DNA of 64,000 nt from NCBI GenBank assembly GCA_907163375.1, contig CAJQUW010007999.1, forward strand, positions 1-64,000. The letters run 5' to 3'. The notes below the pieces were generated by a model. The model saw only the letters and a list, made by a program, of their open reading frames with translations, searched no databases and was not told the DNA's origin. The DNA is from Prostheceraeus crozeri (taxonomy: Eukaryota; Platyhelminthes; Polycladida; Euryleptidae). A program made the translations under genes and the position numbers. Shown in pieces: positions 33,282 through 46,283 of the stretch. Position 1 is the stretch's first letter; each line of letters starts with the position of its first letter.

Positions 33282-33536
33282 CATAGAAATTGACAACAAT
33301 AAAACCTCTAGAATGGAAATTAAGCTTCATGCAATGCACAATAACGGCACATAAATCGCACGCATTTCACTTAGATGCACCTGCCAACGTCTGTATGATT
33401 GGGTTAGAATCAGTCACATGAGTAAATCGAAGCTCTTAATTGGTTCTACATGCCCCAACTTAGTTCCCCCGGATGTGCCGCGACCTTGAGTCAATTTCCA
33501 TTCTAGCCAACTTCAGATAAACAGTTTATTTCTATG
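33282..33536 (+). mobile_element. P-type MITE with exact 8-bp target duplication
   Basis: Starts CATAGAAATTGAC and ends TTATTTCTATG, flanked by ATAGCAAT (33274-33281 and 33537-33544). The copy-2 family A element at 23085 has the single uninterrupted ATAGCAAT. The right 90 bases match the right end of the P-like element at 15625-15717; the left end matches over about 40 bases, including CTAGAATGG. Confidence 0.93.
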
Positions 33537-33550
33537 ATAGCAATCGAACA

Positions 33551-33748
33551 ATGAGCAGCCAGTTCAACATTAAACACGCCAAATTGTGCGAAGTTTCAGC
33601 GACCGTTATCAACCCGATCACACAGCAAAGACACATAGTCGATGTCAAGTTCTACAAAGAAGTTTGTGAGCGTTTGTTCGTGCGCCTGCTAACTTTTTTA
33701 ATAATGATCGGAGGGTCCAACATTATCGATAAAACTTTTGCGCAATGA
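33551..33748 (+). CDS. Short ORF of family A (MSSQF type)
   Basis: MSSQFNIKHAKLCEVSATVI, then VDVKFYKEVCERLFVRLLTF. Parallel to the ORF at 23103, with the same start and reading frame for about 47 codons. No known family. Confidence 0.35.
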   Translation: MSSQFNIKHAKLCEVSATVINPITQQRHIVDVKFYKEVCERLFVRLLTFLIMIGGSNIIDKTFAQ

Positions 33749-33967
33749 TTTGAATTCTTCGAATCTGAGGGAGTCGTGGCGATCGGAGCATTTTGAAGGA
33801 ATTCAGAGAAATCCGCAAGCGACGCACGACTATTTTTCCTATCTCTGCAAGGTATTAAAAATTTCTTTTTGCCCACTTATTAAGTTCCTGCATGTGCCAT
33901 TGTTTTGAATCAGTTTGCACTTCTAGAAAAGTGAAACACTTAAACAATCCAATTCTGCAGTCCTATC

Positions 33968-35499
33968 ACTCATTGCTCGGAAGTCAATCTAATTGAAGAT
34001 TCCCGGCGTCAGTTCTTCCAGATGGAATGAAATCTGCTTGGAATCTTCCTAACCCGAAACTTCATCATCCATTGATATCCCGTTAGGAACCTCTCAGCAG
34101 TAGAATCTTCGGTTTACCTCCAAAATCAATCATGCAACGATGATTCACTCCGGGGAACTCTCCAATATTTTGGGGCAAACATGGATGATGGAATTCAGCG
34201 GAGAATGCCGCCATTCAAAAGCGTAGTTCAAAATAGATCAATAAGAGAATTTTATTTGAGTGCGAGCGGTTTTATTATTGCTCCTGCCAACATACTGCTG
34301 TCATGGAGAGAGAGGGAGGTACAGATTCTAGAAGAGGGCCGTGGAGCAGCAGAATATGGCTAATGTTTCCTACCTTAGAAATATATCTATGGACTTGAGC
34401 AAATTAACCTCCCTGTAGGAACGTCGCTTGTTAATATCAAAAGATTATCTTGTGAATTAGCGATTTTGTGGCTAAATTTATTTTTTACTCATTTTCGTGA
34501 TAGGACCATCGCAAGATGTGCAAGTCACCCAATTTTTTTATAAATTCCTCTAAAAAGCAAAGCAGCAGGTGGTGAATAAACTGCTAGACAATTGATAGAT
34601 ATCTATTTACTCACCCATTTTTCGCCAACCGACGAAACAGTGGATGTTGTAGTAACTAATTAGCAGTAAGTAGTAATGCTTGTATGTTAGCTTCATATGT
34701 AAATACACTGCATATGCTCAATATGATCAAATAAATGGCTAAATTTCTAAATTCACGAGAGCTTGAACTGAAAAATGTATATTTTCGATGAAATGTTGTA
34801 GTTAATGCTATGAAATTATTCAAATATTTATTATTATTGCAAATTCCTGATTGTCAGGAGATGTTAAGCAAATCTATGTAAACAGATTCTCTATTATTTA
34901 TCATTATCAAAACCAACAATGTAGCTGCTTCATTTTCTTAGATAGAATGACCACATGGGACATAGGCAGGAGGTGAAGTAGAAATTAGAGCCTCGGCAAT
35001 AGAGGCGAACAGAAGGGATTGCCAGAGATAATGAGGCAAGATATTAAAAGGGGACGAACAGCGTTAAGTCGCGAACTATCGCCAGCGAACATGCAAAAAT
35101 GTCTTGTAGCTGACAATGTGACAGCTTTTCGCAAGGCGCGTTCCCCCTACTGAAAATTTCATTCAGCTCCTGAAAAAAGAAGATACGAACTCCAAATTTT
35201 AGATCGCCTATTTTCTACATATTCCACAGCTTTCCACCTATTTTGAATAACATCAGCCTAATACTTTCGCCACAAAAACATTTCAAATATTTGAATGTGG
35301 GACAGATTTGCCGAATTTTGTACTATTTTCGCTTTGAATGTTTTCAGGTTTCCTTATTAATATTATAAACTATTCGAATTTATAAAAGAAAGTGTTTCCG
35401 TGTCAATTTGAATAGAAAAAAATGGTCATTCCATTGTAGATTCTATTCAATGTTTTGAATTCAAAATTTAAAATCGATTCTGAGATAGAGAAGGAAATA
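33968..35499. other. No gene recognised
   Basis: Unassigned; short chance frames only. Confidence 0.4.
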
Positions 35500-35911
35500 A
35501 TGCCACGTGTAATTACGGAACACCCCAAACATCCGTGGTTAAGGACATTCTATTCCTCTACCCGCGTACATACGCACTGCACTAAGAGTCAGAAATCACT
35601 TGATCTGATGCTGTTACAACATGGGGAATGTTTATGAATACGCGCGGGCGAGCGTTTATAGTTTGTGCGTCGTCTACGGTTGTCTGCGTTGCCGATTGAA
35701 CCACAGATGAACTGCTAAGCATGTTCTGTCTTCCCTGAGCATGAAATTGAGGTCCTATCACAATGTTTAGCCTCTGATACATGCAGACACATGAGACGCA
35801 AAGTCTATATAACAGGACTGCCGACAGATGTTGCAGCAATGTCACACATAGCCACGGATGTTCAGGGTCATCTGTAATTACGCGTAATAGAGCGTGGCAT
35901 GTCATCTAGTG
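35500..35911 (-). mobile_element. Family C TIR element, left end shortened
   Basis: The right end is GTCATCTAGTG followed by TA. The left end lacks the first ~11 bases and starts at atgccacg. The 107-codon minus frame of the 20.7-kb copy is intact here (35582-35905). Confidence 0.85.
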
Positions 35912-35959
35912 TATAAAAGACCAAGCTAGCTAAATTCAAAAAGAATACTATGTACACAG

Positions 35960-36570
35960 GAATTAGAAAATCAGAGTATAAAAATCTGATAACTCATCTT
36001 TGTTGTTGATAGATGGCTTCAAATTCTTGATATGCATAGCCTCACGGAATCGAAGACTTATTAGATCTCTATTATGCTCTATAAATGACACTGATATTTG
36101 TTAGTCATTGGTTTGGCGCATCTTGAGATGCTTATACCTTGATGAGTCGTTTGATTTGAGATATTCTGGTATGCAGTTTTCTTATTGTACTTCCAACGTA
36201 GCGTTCTTTGTATTTGTTACATTTCATTTTGTTATACCATCATTTCTTTCAGACACATTTCTTTTTCAGGATTCAGACATGATTTCCAGCTGCATGTTTG
36301 TTGTTTTTCTGTTGTTTGTTTAGTGCAATTCTGAGAATGAAAGATTTGTGAGTTATTCTTGCAGGATATTGCATTGATTTTGTTGTTGATGTTATCTGAT
36401 TGCATGTATTTATTGCGCTCTTGTCTGATATTATTTCTTGTCACATGTTTGAGATCTTTCGGATAGTCGTTCAGCTCCAGTATCTTTTGAGAAGTTTTGT
36501 AGCGCTTTGAGTTTTCTAATTTCGGTGTTGCAGCGTTCTGTAATTCTTCTTTGTTCGTTACGTACAAAAT
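35960..36570 (-). pseudogene. Penelope-like element, C-terminal GIY-YIG fragment
   Basis: In minus frames with several shifts: a charged segment (IRKLKALQNFSKDTG), a Cys-containing linker, then YKERYVGSTIRKLHTRI, which is the YxGST...LHxR core of a GIY-YIG nuclease, and finally LISLRFREAMHIKNLKPSIN. The order fits the endonuclease end of Penelope-like retroelements. It is broken by stops and a different family from 53760-54998. Confidence 0.65.
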
Positions 36571-36603
36571 CTATCTTGTTGTTCATTGGAAGGGCTGACA
36601 TGT

Positions 36604-36926
36604 CACTAGGTGACATGCCACGCTCAATTACGCGTAATTCACACAGGCTAAACAGTGTGATAGGACCTCAGTTTCATGCTCAGGGAAGACAGACCATGCT
36701 TAGCGGTTCATCCGTGGTTCAAGCGGCAACGCATACAAGTGTAGACGACGCACAAACTATAAACGCTCGCCCGTGCGTATTCATAAATATTCCCTATGTT
36801 GTAACAGCATCAGATGAAGTGATTTCTGACTCTTAGTGCAGTGCGTATGTACGCGGGTAGAAGAATAGAATGTCTCCACGGATGTTTGGAGTGCTCCGTA
36901 ATTACTGGTGGCAATGTCACCTAGTG
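36604..36926 (+). mobile_element. Family C TIR element, inverted and internally deleted
   Basis: Starts CACTAGGTGACATGCCACGC and ends GTCACCTAGTG. Its + strand corresponds to the minus strand of the other copies. The ORF segment GPQFHAQGRQTMLSGSSVVQ is kept. Confidence 0.85.
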
Positions 36927-37552
36927 TACTGTCAGTTGAATGAAGTGCGTCGGGCGAGTCTTTGACAATTGTTAAAAATCCATATTTACGTCGAACAAAT
37001 TGAAATATCGTCAAATTAAGTCAGTCAGCTACCGATGCATTAGATACATCAAACGTGACCCTTAATTGTACAGTAGACAAAATATTATCATAAATTATTG
37101 GATGCAGTCAAATTTGAAAGTAGGAAACATCATTTGCAAATGATGAAAGGTTTCAGTAAGATGCCCATTCTATGGAAAATTGAGCTTCGATGATTGTGCT
37201 CTCCAAATACATGTGCATTTTCTAATCACTACTTTTTAACTGATCAAAGCAATTTTCAATTCGCAATAACTCTCAAAATGAATGAGTGCTTGAGATGAAA
37301 TGCTGAGGAGAGGTGATTGCCATGCGAGAATCAAAAGAGAGGAAAATCCAAGCCTAAGGAAAAGGTCGTGCTTGAATAATCATTATTCAAAGCATGTGAC
37401 ACGATCTTCAGAATAGACACAACAAAAGATTACACAAAACGGAATGTCAATGCATGTTGCCTTCAAACCAAATAGGTCTCGTAGCGATGTGAAATGCAGG
37501 GGAGCGAAGAAGTCTAGTCATACAGTAATACACGTTTCTGTTCAAAAACATT
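36927..37552. other. No gene recognised
   Basis: Unassigned AT-rich sequence. Confidence 0.4.
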
Positions 37553-37560
37553 GGTGGAAT

Positions 37561-38112
37561 CGCAGAATTAAATATTTTGTTCATCTGCTTCGGTTTGCTA
37601 GAAGTGTGATTTATTCGAAATCGGCGGTACATCGCAGAACTTACTAGGTGGCAAAAAAGAATTCCTAATACCTTACAGAGATAGGAAAAAAGTCGTGAGT
37701 TGCTTGCGGATTGCTTAGAATTCCTTCAAAGTGATTCAAATGCCACAATTCCTTCAGATTCGAAGAATTTAGGTCATTGCGCACACAAGTTTTCTCCATA
37801 ATGTTGGCCCTTCCGATCATTATTAAAAAAAAGTAGCAGGCGCACGAAAATTAGTTCACTTGATGATTTCACATCCTCTTCTCAGCATTCCTCACTGCAT
37901 TCACTGAATATTAGCCAGACAGCGATGTGTGCTTTGATGTTTGATGTGTGCTCACTGGCTCTGGTGTCCTTTGCTGACAACTTATTGTTTGCCATTTCTA
38001 ATAGCAAGCGATACACGAATTATCCATTCGAGAAGGATTGTCTAAGTCTATGATGTGTCTAAGTCTTCCATTCTAGAAAACCGAAGCGCGCGCAGATGAA
38101 TCTAATTCTGTG
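37561..38112 (-). mobile_element. Family A TIR element, copy 4, uninterrupted
   Basis: Starts CGCAGAATTAAAT and ends GAATCTAATTCTGTG, flanked by GGTGGAAT on both sides (37553-37560 and 38113-38120). It shows the uninterrupted structure of the element that hosts the P insertion at 1009. A CCATTCTAG motif lies about 45 bp from the right end, as in the P-type MITEs. Confidence 0.9.
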
Positions 38113-38293
38113 GGTGGAATATATTTTCTTGAGTTGAAGCTGGATTATTGACCGGATAAATTAAATTAATAGCATCATCTTCCTTTCTAGAAGCCCTGCT
38201 TTGCGAAAACCAAGCACTACAGGTCCTACACAAGTCCACCTTCAAATTATTCCTGTATTTATATACTGCCGAGATGACGCCGCTTTATAAGTA

Positions 38294-39362
38294 GATTGTT
38301 TCATAAAAAATGGATCAGCTTTAAACATCGCCTTAACTTCAACTTTGTCTAACTCCGCAAAACTTGAACGAATTTCTCTGAAATTCGGAAGATATGTCAG
38401 TTGTGCTTACTAATATCATTGTTGGAAATTTCAAGCATGAATATTGAGTTGTTTTCCTGTTACAGATAAAAAAAGTAGTAGATAATTTGATCTTCATTTA
38501 GCAATGTTGCACAAAATCATACCTCACTCTTATAAAATTACATTTGTTTCCTTTGTTATGTAATATGTTGTTCTACAAGCCAAAAGCTATCAAGCAAAAC
38601 AAAAATAAAGAAAATCGGTCAATCAGAACCAGTATAGCACCATTATTCATCAACAATAATGTAACTGCTACATGTGATTAACTGGACTTTATGTTCCATA
38701 GCTTCCTGACTTCGTTGCGGTGGTGTTGGCAGCACTCCTGATTGCTTTCAGCTCGAAATCTATCTCTTACCGGTTGAAAACAATACAAAGCACAAATGAA
38801 CAATAGCGAGATCGCATTCACAAAAAGGCTATGTGAATGTTTTACGAATGAACATTGGCCAAATGACAGATCAACTTGTTGATCCATCGACTTGGTTATT
38901 TATGGATGATAATGCTACATGTCACAGGAGTAGTAGAGTCCTTGTGCAAGTCTCAATTAGGGCTTAGGACATTATCTTGGCCAGCTCGTTCTCCTGATCT
39001 GAATCCCATAGAAAATATATGGAGTATTCTAAAACGCAACGTTCGTCATTCACTGCTACCCACAGATGGCGTATCACAACTTACGTCACTGTTAAAAAGA
39101 GAGTGGAGAAAGTTAGATCAGTCAAAAGTCAACGATATCATCGAATCAATGCCTAGACGAATTGGTAATGTCATTGACAATAAGGGTAGGGCCACAAAAT
39201 ATTAGCTTCTTAAGAACCGTTTCTGTATCATAGCTTATCAGATTATATAAGGACATTTAAATATATTGGGGACATGAAATAACATGAAAAATGCTTTCTG
39301 TATCATACTTATGTTTTATTTAGTCAAATTTTAGGATGATCCACCTTTTATGAAACGGACTG
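38294..39362 (+). mobile_element. Tc1-like element, degenerate
   Basis: The left end gattgtttcataaaaaatgg and the right end (reverse complement cagtccgtttcataaaaggtgg) are inverted repeats with substitutions, flanked by TA at 38292-38293 and 39363-39364. Transposase remnants lie on the + strand near the right end. Confidence 0.8.
38895..39205 (+). pseudogene. Tc1-like transposase remnant
   Basis: WLFMDDNATCHRSSRVL carries the second Asp region. After a frameshift, LGLRTLSWPARSPDLNPIENIWS supplies the third acidic residue. It continues to a stop at 39205. The N-terminal two thirds are not recognisable. Confidence 0.85.
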
Positions 39363-39364
39363 TA

Positions 39365-40755
39365 GTATGAAACATGTTGGATATTAAAGCAAATGAACAT
39401 TTGCTGACAAGCAGCTTAATTAAGCGGAAATAAGGCTCTCATTATCAAAGGAAATTCAAGTCTTCATAAAAAAGAAGGTGCTCTTATTGATAAGGCAATG
39501 ATATTCAAATGATAGTAACCCATCGGATTGCTAATTAAGCAAACTATATAGTCTCTCCACACAGGTATATATGACACGGAGGATTTGTAAAATGCCATTA
39601 TTCCTTCTGTTTTGCTATCACGATCAGCCAAATCCAAAATTTCTCCAAAAGTGTAAAAATTTGCATATCTCATATGTGATGCGGGTCTCATTCGAGTTTA
39701 TTTGATAAAATCGAAAATTTATACACAAAGGGGATTTAATAAATGCTTAGTTGCTACTCTACCTAATATACTTACTCTATGATCGCTGCCTTGTAGCAGA
39801 TCTATGAATGTTGGGGTGCCGCCGATTCCACCTCTGTACTACTATCTCAATCATCAGAGATAAATGACATTATCTGCGTGTCCCCATAGTCACAGCCACG
39901 AAAACGAATCCATCTTTGTGATCATTCATTCTATAGGCATGAATCATGACGAGAAACTGAATGAATGTGAATTGTAGGGATTACGTAACCCGAATGAACT
40001 TGGGGAATCGCGTCTGTGGGAATGGAATTGACTGCATTGAAGTGTGAAGTGAAAACATGAGAGAATTGAAAGTTAATCAATTCTGAAATTATGAGAGGCT
40101 CAGAATCATTATTAGCCTTTGTATTTATTCATTCATTCATTCGGCAGTTTCCATGAAATATTTTCGAAAGACGTTGGTTGCTCAAGAAACATGATTTGCC
40201 TGGGCATCGATGACTCAAGACCTGCAATACATGGCTTGGAAAAAATTGATTGATTCGTCATCAATGAATCAATCAGTTCATTATTGCCAATTTATTTGGT
40301 AATTGGAATTTTAAAAACCTCGATGACGTACCTCTTGTAGACATAGCCGATCAACCTATTAGCCTATTAGCCTATTAACTAATTCATCATGAATCTCACA
40401 ATGCTTCTACGAAGTTCTTTACAAATCGAAACACTTTGATTCAGTCGTGGTAAGAATCTACAGATAAGCAGGCATATTAGACAAAATCGATAGAGTTGAA
40501 TGTGAATCGGCTTGTACGAGTAGCTTACGTGGATTGCAGCAAATTTCGCATTTTATTGTACTCGCCCTATCACAGATACACGCGAAATTGCAATATATAT
40601 TGTTTTGTAACTTGATTATACACACCAAGAGTCTTATTTTGTCTCTTATAAAGAAAAAGAGTGTGCCATTATTAATCAAATATCAATTAATTGTAATTAA
40701 TTATTTAACTGATATTAATCTGATATTATTGGATTCTATAATTATCATTATACTG
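39365..40755. other. No gene; one family E repeat
   Basis: 39694-39772 repeats the family E block of 28841-28915. The rest is unassigned, with a short attc run near 40125. Confidence 0.45.
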
Positions 40756-41009
40756 CACTGTAAACTGTAGGTCACTAAATTAGACACGAAGCCGAAATTT
40801 CGTGCCAGTTAGCGCCTAGTTAGTGCCTTTCTAGTGCCTCGAGGCACCAGACCAAATATTTGTTTATCCAATGAAATCGAAGGAAAAATCAATGGGCATG
40901 AACTCGGCATTATGAACTTCGTGCCTACTCATGCCTTGTGTTGGTTAGAATTGATGCCTAAATTTCGTGCCTAATTCAAGCGAAATTTCGTGCTCTACAG
41001 TTTACAGTG
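40756..41009. mobile_element. 254-bp TIR element (MITE)
   Basis: Starts CACTGTAAACTGTAGGTCAC and ends GTGCTCTACAGTTTACAGTG. The interior has repeated cgaaatttcgtgcc and agtgcct-like motifs in both orientations. Target duplication unclear. Confidence 0.75.
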
Positions 41010-41603
41010 TGCATATGATTTACCTGATATTTTTGGCTGAAAGTGTCAGCCGATTTTATGTCCACAGAAAGACCGACTTCATGTCTTGAAGAAACTTGTA
41101 ACTTAGTCAAGAAGTGTTTACATGTAGCCTACTTAATCAAGTAAACATTTAAAGAATATTTTGAGCGATCGCTTGCATTGCCACTTTCATCTTTTTCTAG
41201 ACATTTTTGAGTTTTTTCTAAAAAATTTGCGACTTTCTCTGAACATTTCTGGAACGACATTTTGACACCAAAAATACAGACTTATATAAGCAGAATTCAG
41301 AAAGACGTGCTCAAAGACACAAAAATTCATCTATCGAAGATATTAGATCAAGAAGATGCAAACTTTTCAACACCAATTACTCGAAACAAGTTTGCAAAAA
41401 TGTGCGGTTTATAGGAACATCTGCAGGCAATCAAAAATTCTTCCCTATCCCTAATGACCAAATAATTGATTCGAATGTAATGGCAGCTAAAGGGAGGTGC
41501 ATTTCACGGCAATTATCGTAAATAATATAATTGGCATGTTTGATTCGTTTCATGACTTTCTCATTTCATAGATCTGCTATCGATTATTGTTAATCTTCTA
41601 CAC

Positions 41604-42300
41604 CAGGGATGGGCAACCCTTTGGATCGTTGGGCAGATTATCAATGCAAAAGTCGATCCGGGCCGCATCTAGCTTTACAAGTACTACTAATCAAAATCCT
41701 ACTTTTCAGAACTTAATTGAATGCTAATTATTCATTTTCACATCTTGAAATGACATGCATATCCTCGCCTCACTTCTAAAATGCAGAAAAATATTTAAAT
41801 TGTACTATTTGTAAATGGTTTCTACATTTTTGGATGCTAGTATAGAATTAAAAAATCCAATATTTTAAGAAATGACATTATTTAAATATTCAGAAAAACT
41901 ATTTTGAATATGAAGTTTATAAAAAAGGTCATTGAAAACCTTAAATCAATCACTTTTCTGGTAATGATGAGCTGCAGACAACACGGTAAGGTCATTTGTT
42001 AAGTTCAATGTTGCGATACGCAGAGTGGTTTTCACATTTTTGTCTGTGATTCTTGTCCGATGACAGATTTCCACATATTTCAATCGAAAGAGCAGTTGCT
42101 CACATGTTTACGTAGCTCCAAAAACTGAGGAAACGAGGCCTGGAGATCTCTCTCTCCAGGAAGATGATTTTGTAGACATCCAACTCGACTTTTCATACCA
42201 ATTCATACCTTTCAGCTTGGAGAAAGTTTTGAGGCTCGCTCACTCGTTGACACATTGACCGCAAAATTGCGGCGACTTTCTTATGATCAAACTGCAACTG
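41604..42300. mobile_element. hAT-like element remnant (left end only)
   Basis: CAGGGATGGGCAACCCTTTGG followed by gatccgggccgca is the characteristic wording of hAT ends. No matching right end or target duplication was found, so the stated right boundary is a guess. Confidence 0.45.
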
Positions 42301-45300
42301 TAATTCAACTACGTGATAAATCACAATATTTCCATATTTTCCCACAATTATTGCGATTATTATAGGCCTAAAATTCCTCACAATTTTCGTTGCAAATTCT
42401 CACACTTAAGATCACTCTATTCCTCACTAAACTCTACCTATATGCGCAAGCAGCGAAGTGAGACTCAGGTAGTCAGGGCTTGTGTATTTACTCCCAAAAT
42501 ACTGGAGTGGAGCTTTACACTCCGATACAAATACACTGACTACCGATGCACCACGTGCTTGAAGCTCATCGTGGAATTGTACATCCGCAAATTAACCTGC
42601 AATTATAATAATATGTAAATATATGATATGAAACAAATAGGTTGGAAGCAGTGTTCATAGTCCGTCAGCTCAGAATTTTCGGACCGTAACAACCAGAAAT
42701 TTCGGGCTGAGTCAATTTTTCAGGCATTCGGGCCGGAATACGAACAGTGGTTGTACGGGTTGGAAGGAACATTCAATATTTCTTATTTCACCTTGCAGAT
42801 TAGGCCTAGCTAAATATTTATATTCCCATGCATGTGTTAAAAAGTTGATATTACGATAGCCATCAGAACGCATGACAGGCCTTGGTCAGCACTTTTCATG
42901 GTGAACTTTTGTGCTGCAAAGTATATCTAAGTCATGATTTTATCTTCTCTGTGTATTATTTTGATTGTAATTACATTGAATATCTTGACAAGTGCCTAAA
43001 TCTAGCATTTGAAACATAGGAGCATTACAATATGCTCAATTGAATCATGTCGACCTAATGCAGAATCAAAAATATCAAATTGGTAAACTATAATTATTAT
43101 TAACACAATTATCAACATTATTTTGAATTTCTGTCAGATAACTGACAATATTCGATACAATTGACTTTATCGAACTTCGCATCCTTTACTACTAGCTTTG
43201 CATCTTTTACTACTGTTATTTCCTTTATGATCAATTCTGAGGTTCTTTTCATTTGTAAGTCGCTATTTGGTTAATTAATAGAATGTGAAAAATACTGAAC
43301 ACTAAGATATAATTCATATCGACCTTAAATTCATAAAGTTTTCTTTTATAATGTTTACGAAATATCATACATTTCTAAGCATGGTCATAGACTTCTTATT
43401 GTCATGGCATGGCCGTCAAATAGGACGCTAAGATATCTAGCATATTCTAGACGGAGAAGTATGCATAGAAATATCTTGACTTCACTTGATTAAAAAGTCC
43501 TTTTCAGTGATCTGAGCGACATCGTTGCTTCGATCGCTACGCTCTCTCGACAATGATATCGCTCCTCGTACTGAGAAGTCGACTTTTTAATCTTCGTGAA
43601 AATAATTATCATTTGAAATGACGATGTCAGTCTTCAGCATTCTATGATCTCTGTATGCAAATCATGGACCGTGGAAATGCATGGACTAAGTCAGGGATGT
43701 CTATGAACCATAGATAATTCATCTATGGCTCATAAACTTGCCGGTTTGTTGCTATGCATTTTTTCATGGATATCTATCGTGCATTTTTACCGCGCATTAT
43801 CTTCTGCAAGGAATAGATACATGAATTTCCTTGCAATATTGTTTTTCATTTGAAATCGTAGATTAAAAGATTAATCAACTTTAAGATTTAGAATACTAAC
43901 AATGAGAATCATAGCATGTTATACCATGCCATGATTCCTAGATTCTTTTTCATTAACCAACAAAAGTTGATAATAGAAATTTAGCTGGTACATTTGTTGT
44001 CGTTTTTCAATGCTGCCATTAGCATGCTTAAAGAAATTCTTTAACGATTCATCATACTACATCGGCACCAACTGGTGTGCTGGTGAGCTGTCAGACGAAC
44101 GCAGCCATATCTTTCAAACAGAGCATTTCTCATCTCAACGAAGAAGGTACACGCGTGTTTTATATGAAATTTTGCCACTGACTTTCAAGCCTTTTTCATA
44201 GTCATCCAATGAGGTTTGTCAAGTGATATAAAAACTTCGATAGACTCTTCTGGCAATGCAATTGAAGAGATGAATATAGCCACGACTGCGCATTCAGGCA
44301 AGAAGTAGTTTAATAAAAATCATCCTCCCTAGCTGATGAAACCTCTTCTGGTGCCCATTGTTGTTCACGAATCACTGTTTCTTTGTCTACACAAACCTTT
44401 GATGACAGTTCTTCTTGAGACTTCTTGATGGCGTAGTTTAGTTCAACTTTTGTGACTTATTGTAGGTGCACACAATGATACTCACACTTTTTACAACTTG
44501 AGTATTGTGGACCTATACCAGTACATCTCAGAAGGCCAATCAGGAATGTTTATCATCATGTTTGTGATTGCACGATTGCTAATATGCGCTGTTGTTAAAT
44601 ATCTTGAAGATTTTCCGATTAGATGACGTTGTCGTCTACTGATCATCTTATTGTTGGGTTCACAGTTTGGCATCTAGGTCGACATACATCATCGCAAACT
44701 TTTATTGAGATAAATTGGTGTTTGCTGCTCTGTCTGAAGAATCCATTCTTTCCTATCCAAGTCGACAAATGTGCGATAGCATCCTACATTGAGCTAAGAT
44801 TTGATTAAAGATGTCCAGAATGGAGAAAAATGTGCGAAATGGTACTCGATACACTATTTGAACTGAATATCTGAAGAGAATAACAACTATAAAGTCAATA
44901 AGTCTTGATCTGTGATTGTATGAATTTATATTTTCAACATCTTGAGTAATCATGCTTTTTAAATTGTTTCAGTATCATTTCGAAAGGATTGTTTCTGACG
45001 GCTATGTTATACTCTATATTTTCGTGTTTGGTCCTCTCTGGGAAGAGATATTGATTAAACTGATTATCTCAGCACTCTTCCTTTTCGAGGTTGACATTTT
45101 TACCGCACTACTTGTGAACTCATTGCAAGTAAAGCCAATATATCAAGCATTTTTGAGATGGAACCGAATTATGTCTAAAGCTTCCACAAACTTCAAGCTA
45201 AAGTTTCACAAACTTCGGAGTATTGTCAACAACGCTTTACAAACGAAATCGCCGACGTGGACTTAAATGACCAACCATCTACAAATCATACAACCAACCC

Positions 45301-46283
45301 AAGCGTTTCTCTGGGGAGTGTGATATTTCTGTTTTTTATGTTTCTTACACGTCAAACAGGTCTGAATAACTTTTAACGAACTTTTTTGCCCAAGCTTGAA
45401 ACCTGATGATTATTTTAGAGTTAGTATACCGCACTGATGAAAACAATCGCCGCCCCAGCTTTTGGATGACCTCAAAATTGGAAAGTTGAATTGCGATTTA
45501 AATTCAAAATTCACAAATTTACCGTTACGTATTTAAATTAATTACGTCGTGATTTAATATTTAAATGGCACAATTCGGACATTTACACACAAAATGTAGT
45601 GAGTTAAACTGACTGATAGCTTTGCATTCAAATCAAGCAACAAAGTCATGCGTTTAGTGCAAACTTTTAAATTCATGCGTCCACTGCTTAGAAATGCTCC
45701 AAAATGCGGTAGGTTAAAAGTCGAGATTCACCAGATAAGTACAAAAAAGGGCAATAACTGCACCCAATTAGAGCAAACTTTTGTAAGGAAGTCACACAGC
45801 AGGACCTAAAGTTGTGTATTTTAAAACAATAAGAGAAACAGAGCAAATGGTTCTCATTACAATGCAAGTCTCCGAATAGTGCTAACAGAGCACGCAGTAG
45901 ACACCCTCTACCGAACAGAGATAGACTTCAAGCGAGCGCAAGTGTTCAATAAAGATAATATTGATGCTCGTGCATGTTTTCATTTATTATTATCGCCTGT
46001 GCAGAAACGTTCCTGAGACTAAAGTTATTGAATAAATTAGAGAATCAACTGAACTACATTGCATACGGAAGCTACTACTAAAGTTTTTAGACTTGACCAT
46101 TTCCCGTAATTTGATAGTCACACAAATTCATTTCCGTAAGCTATCGCATATATCTAAACTAAACAACCAGTTACGGATTGATCGAATGCATTTCATGGCA
46201 CAGGACACGATTCTTCGCATGAATGCTGAACATTAGTCAGTACACCGACAACCATTGTCTCTCTTCACCGTAGTCACTGTCTC
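42301..46283. other. No gene recognised; one hairpin
   Basis: 43488-43592 is an imperfect inverted repeat (gattaaaaagtcc ... ggactttttaatc type, with gagcgac/atcgctc inside). A 104-codon + frame (44952-45266, VILYIFVFGPLWEEILIKLI...) starts with ATG but matches nothing I know. The remainder is unassigned. Confidence 0.4.

Larger units (their letters stand above)
33175..33959 (+). mobile_element. Family A TIR element, copy 3, carrying a P-type MITE
   Basis: Starts CACAGAATTAGAC and ends CCAATTCTGCA, flanked by GTCCTATC on both sides (33167-33174 and 33960-33967), a perfect 8-bp duplication. Without the MITE it is about 520 bp. Confidence 0.88.

Noticed and set aside
33282-33536. SINE
   Set aside because: It has inverted ends and exact 8-bp duplications, no A/B boxes or 3' tail, so it is a TIR element.
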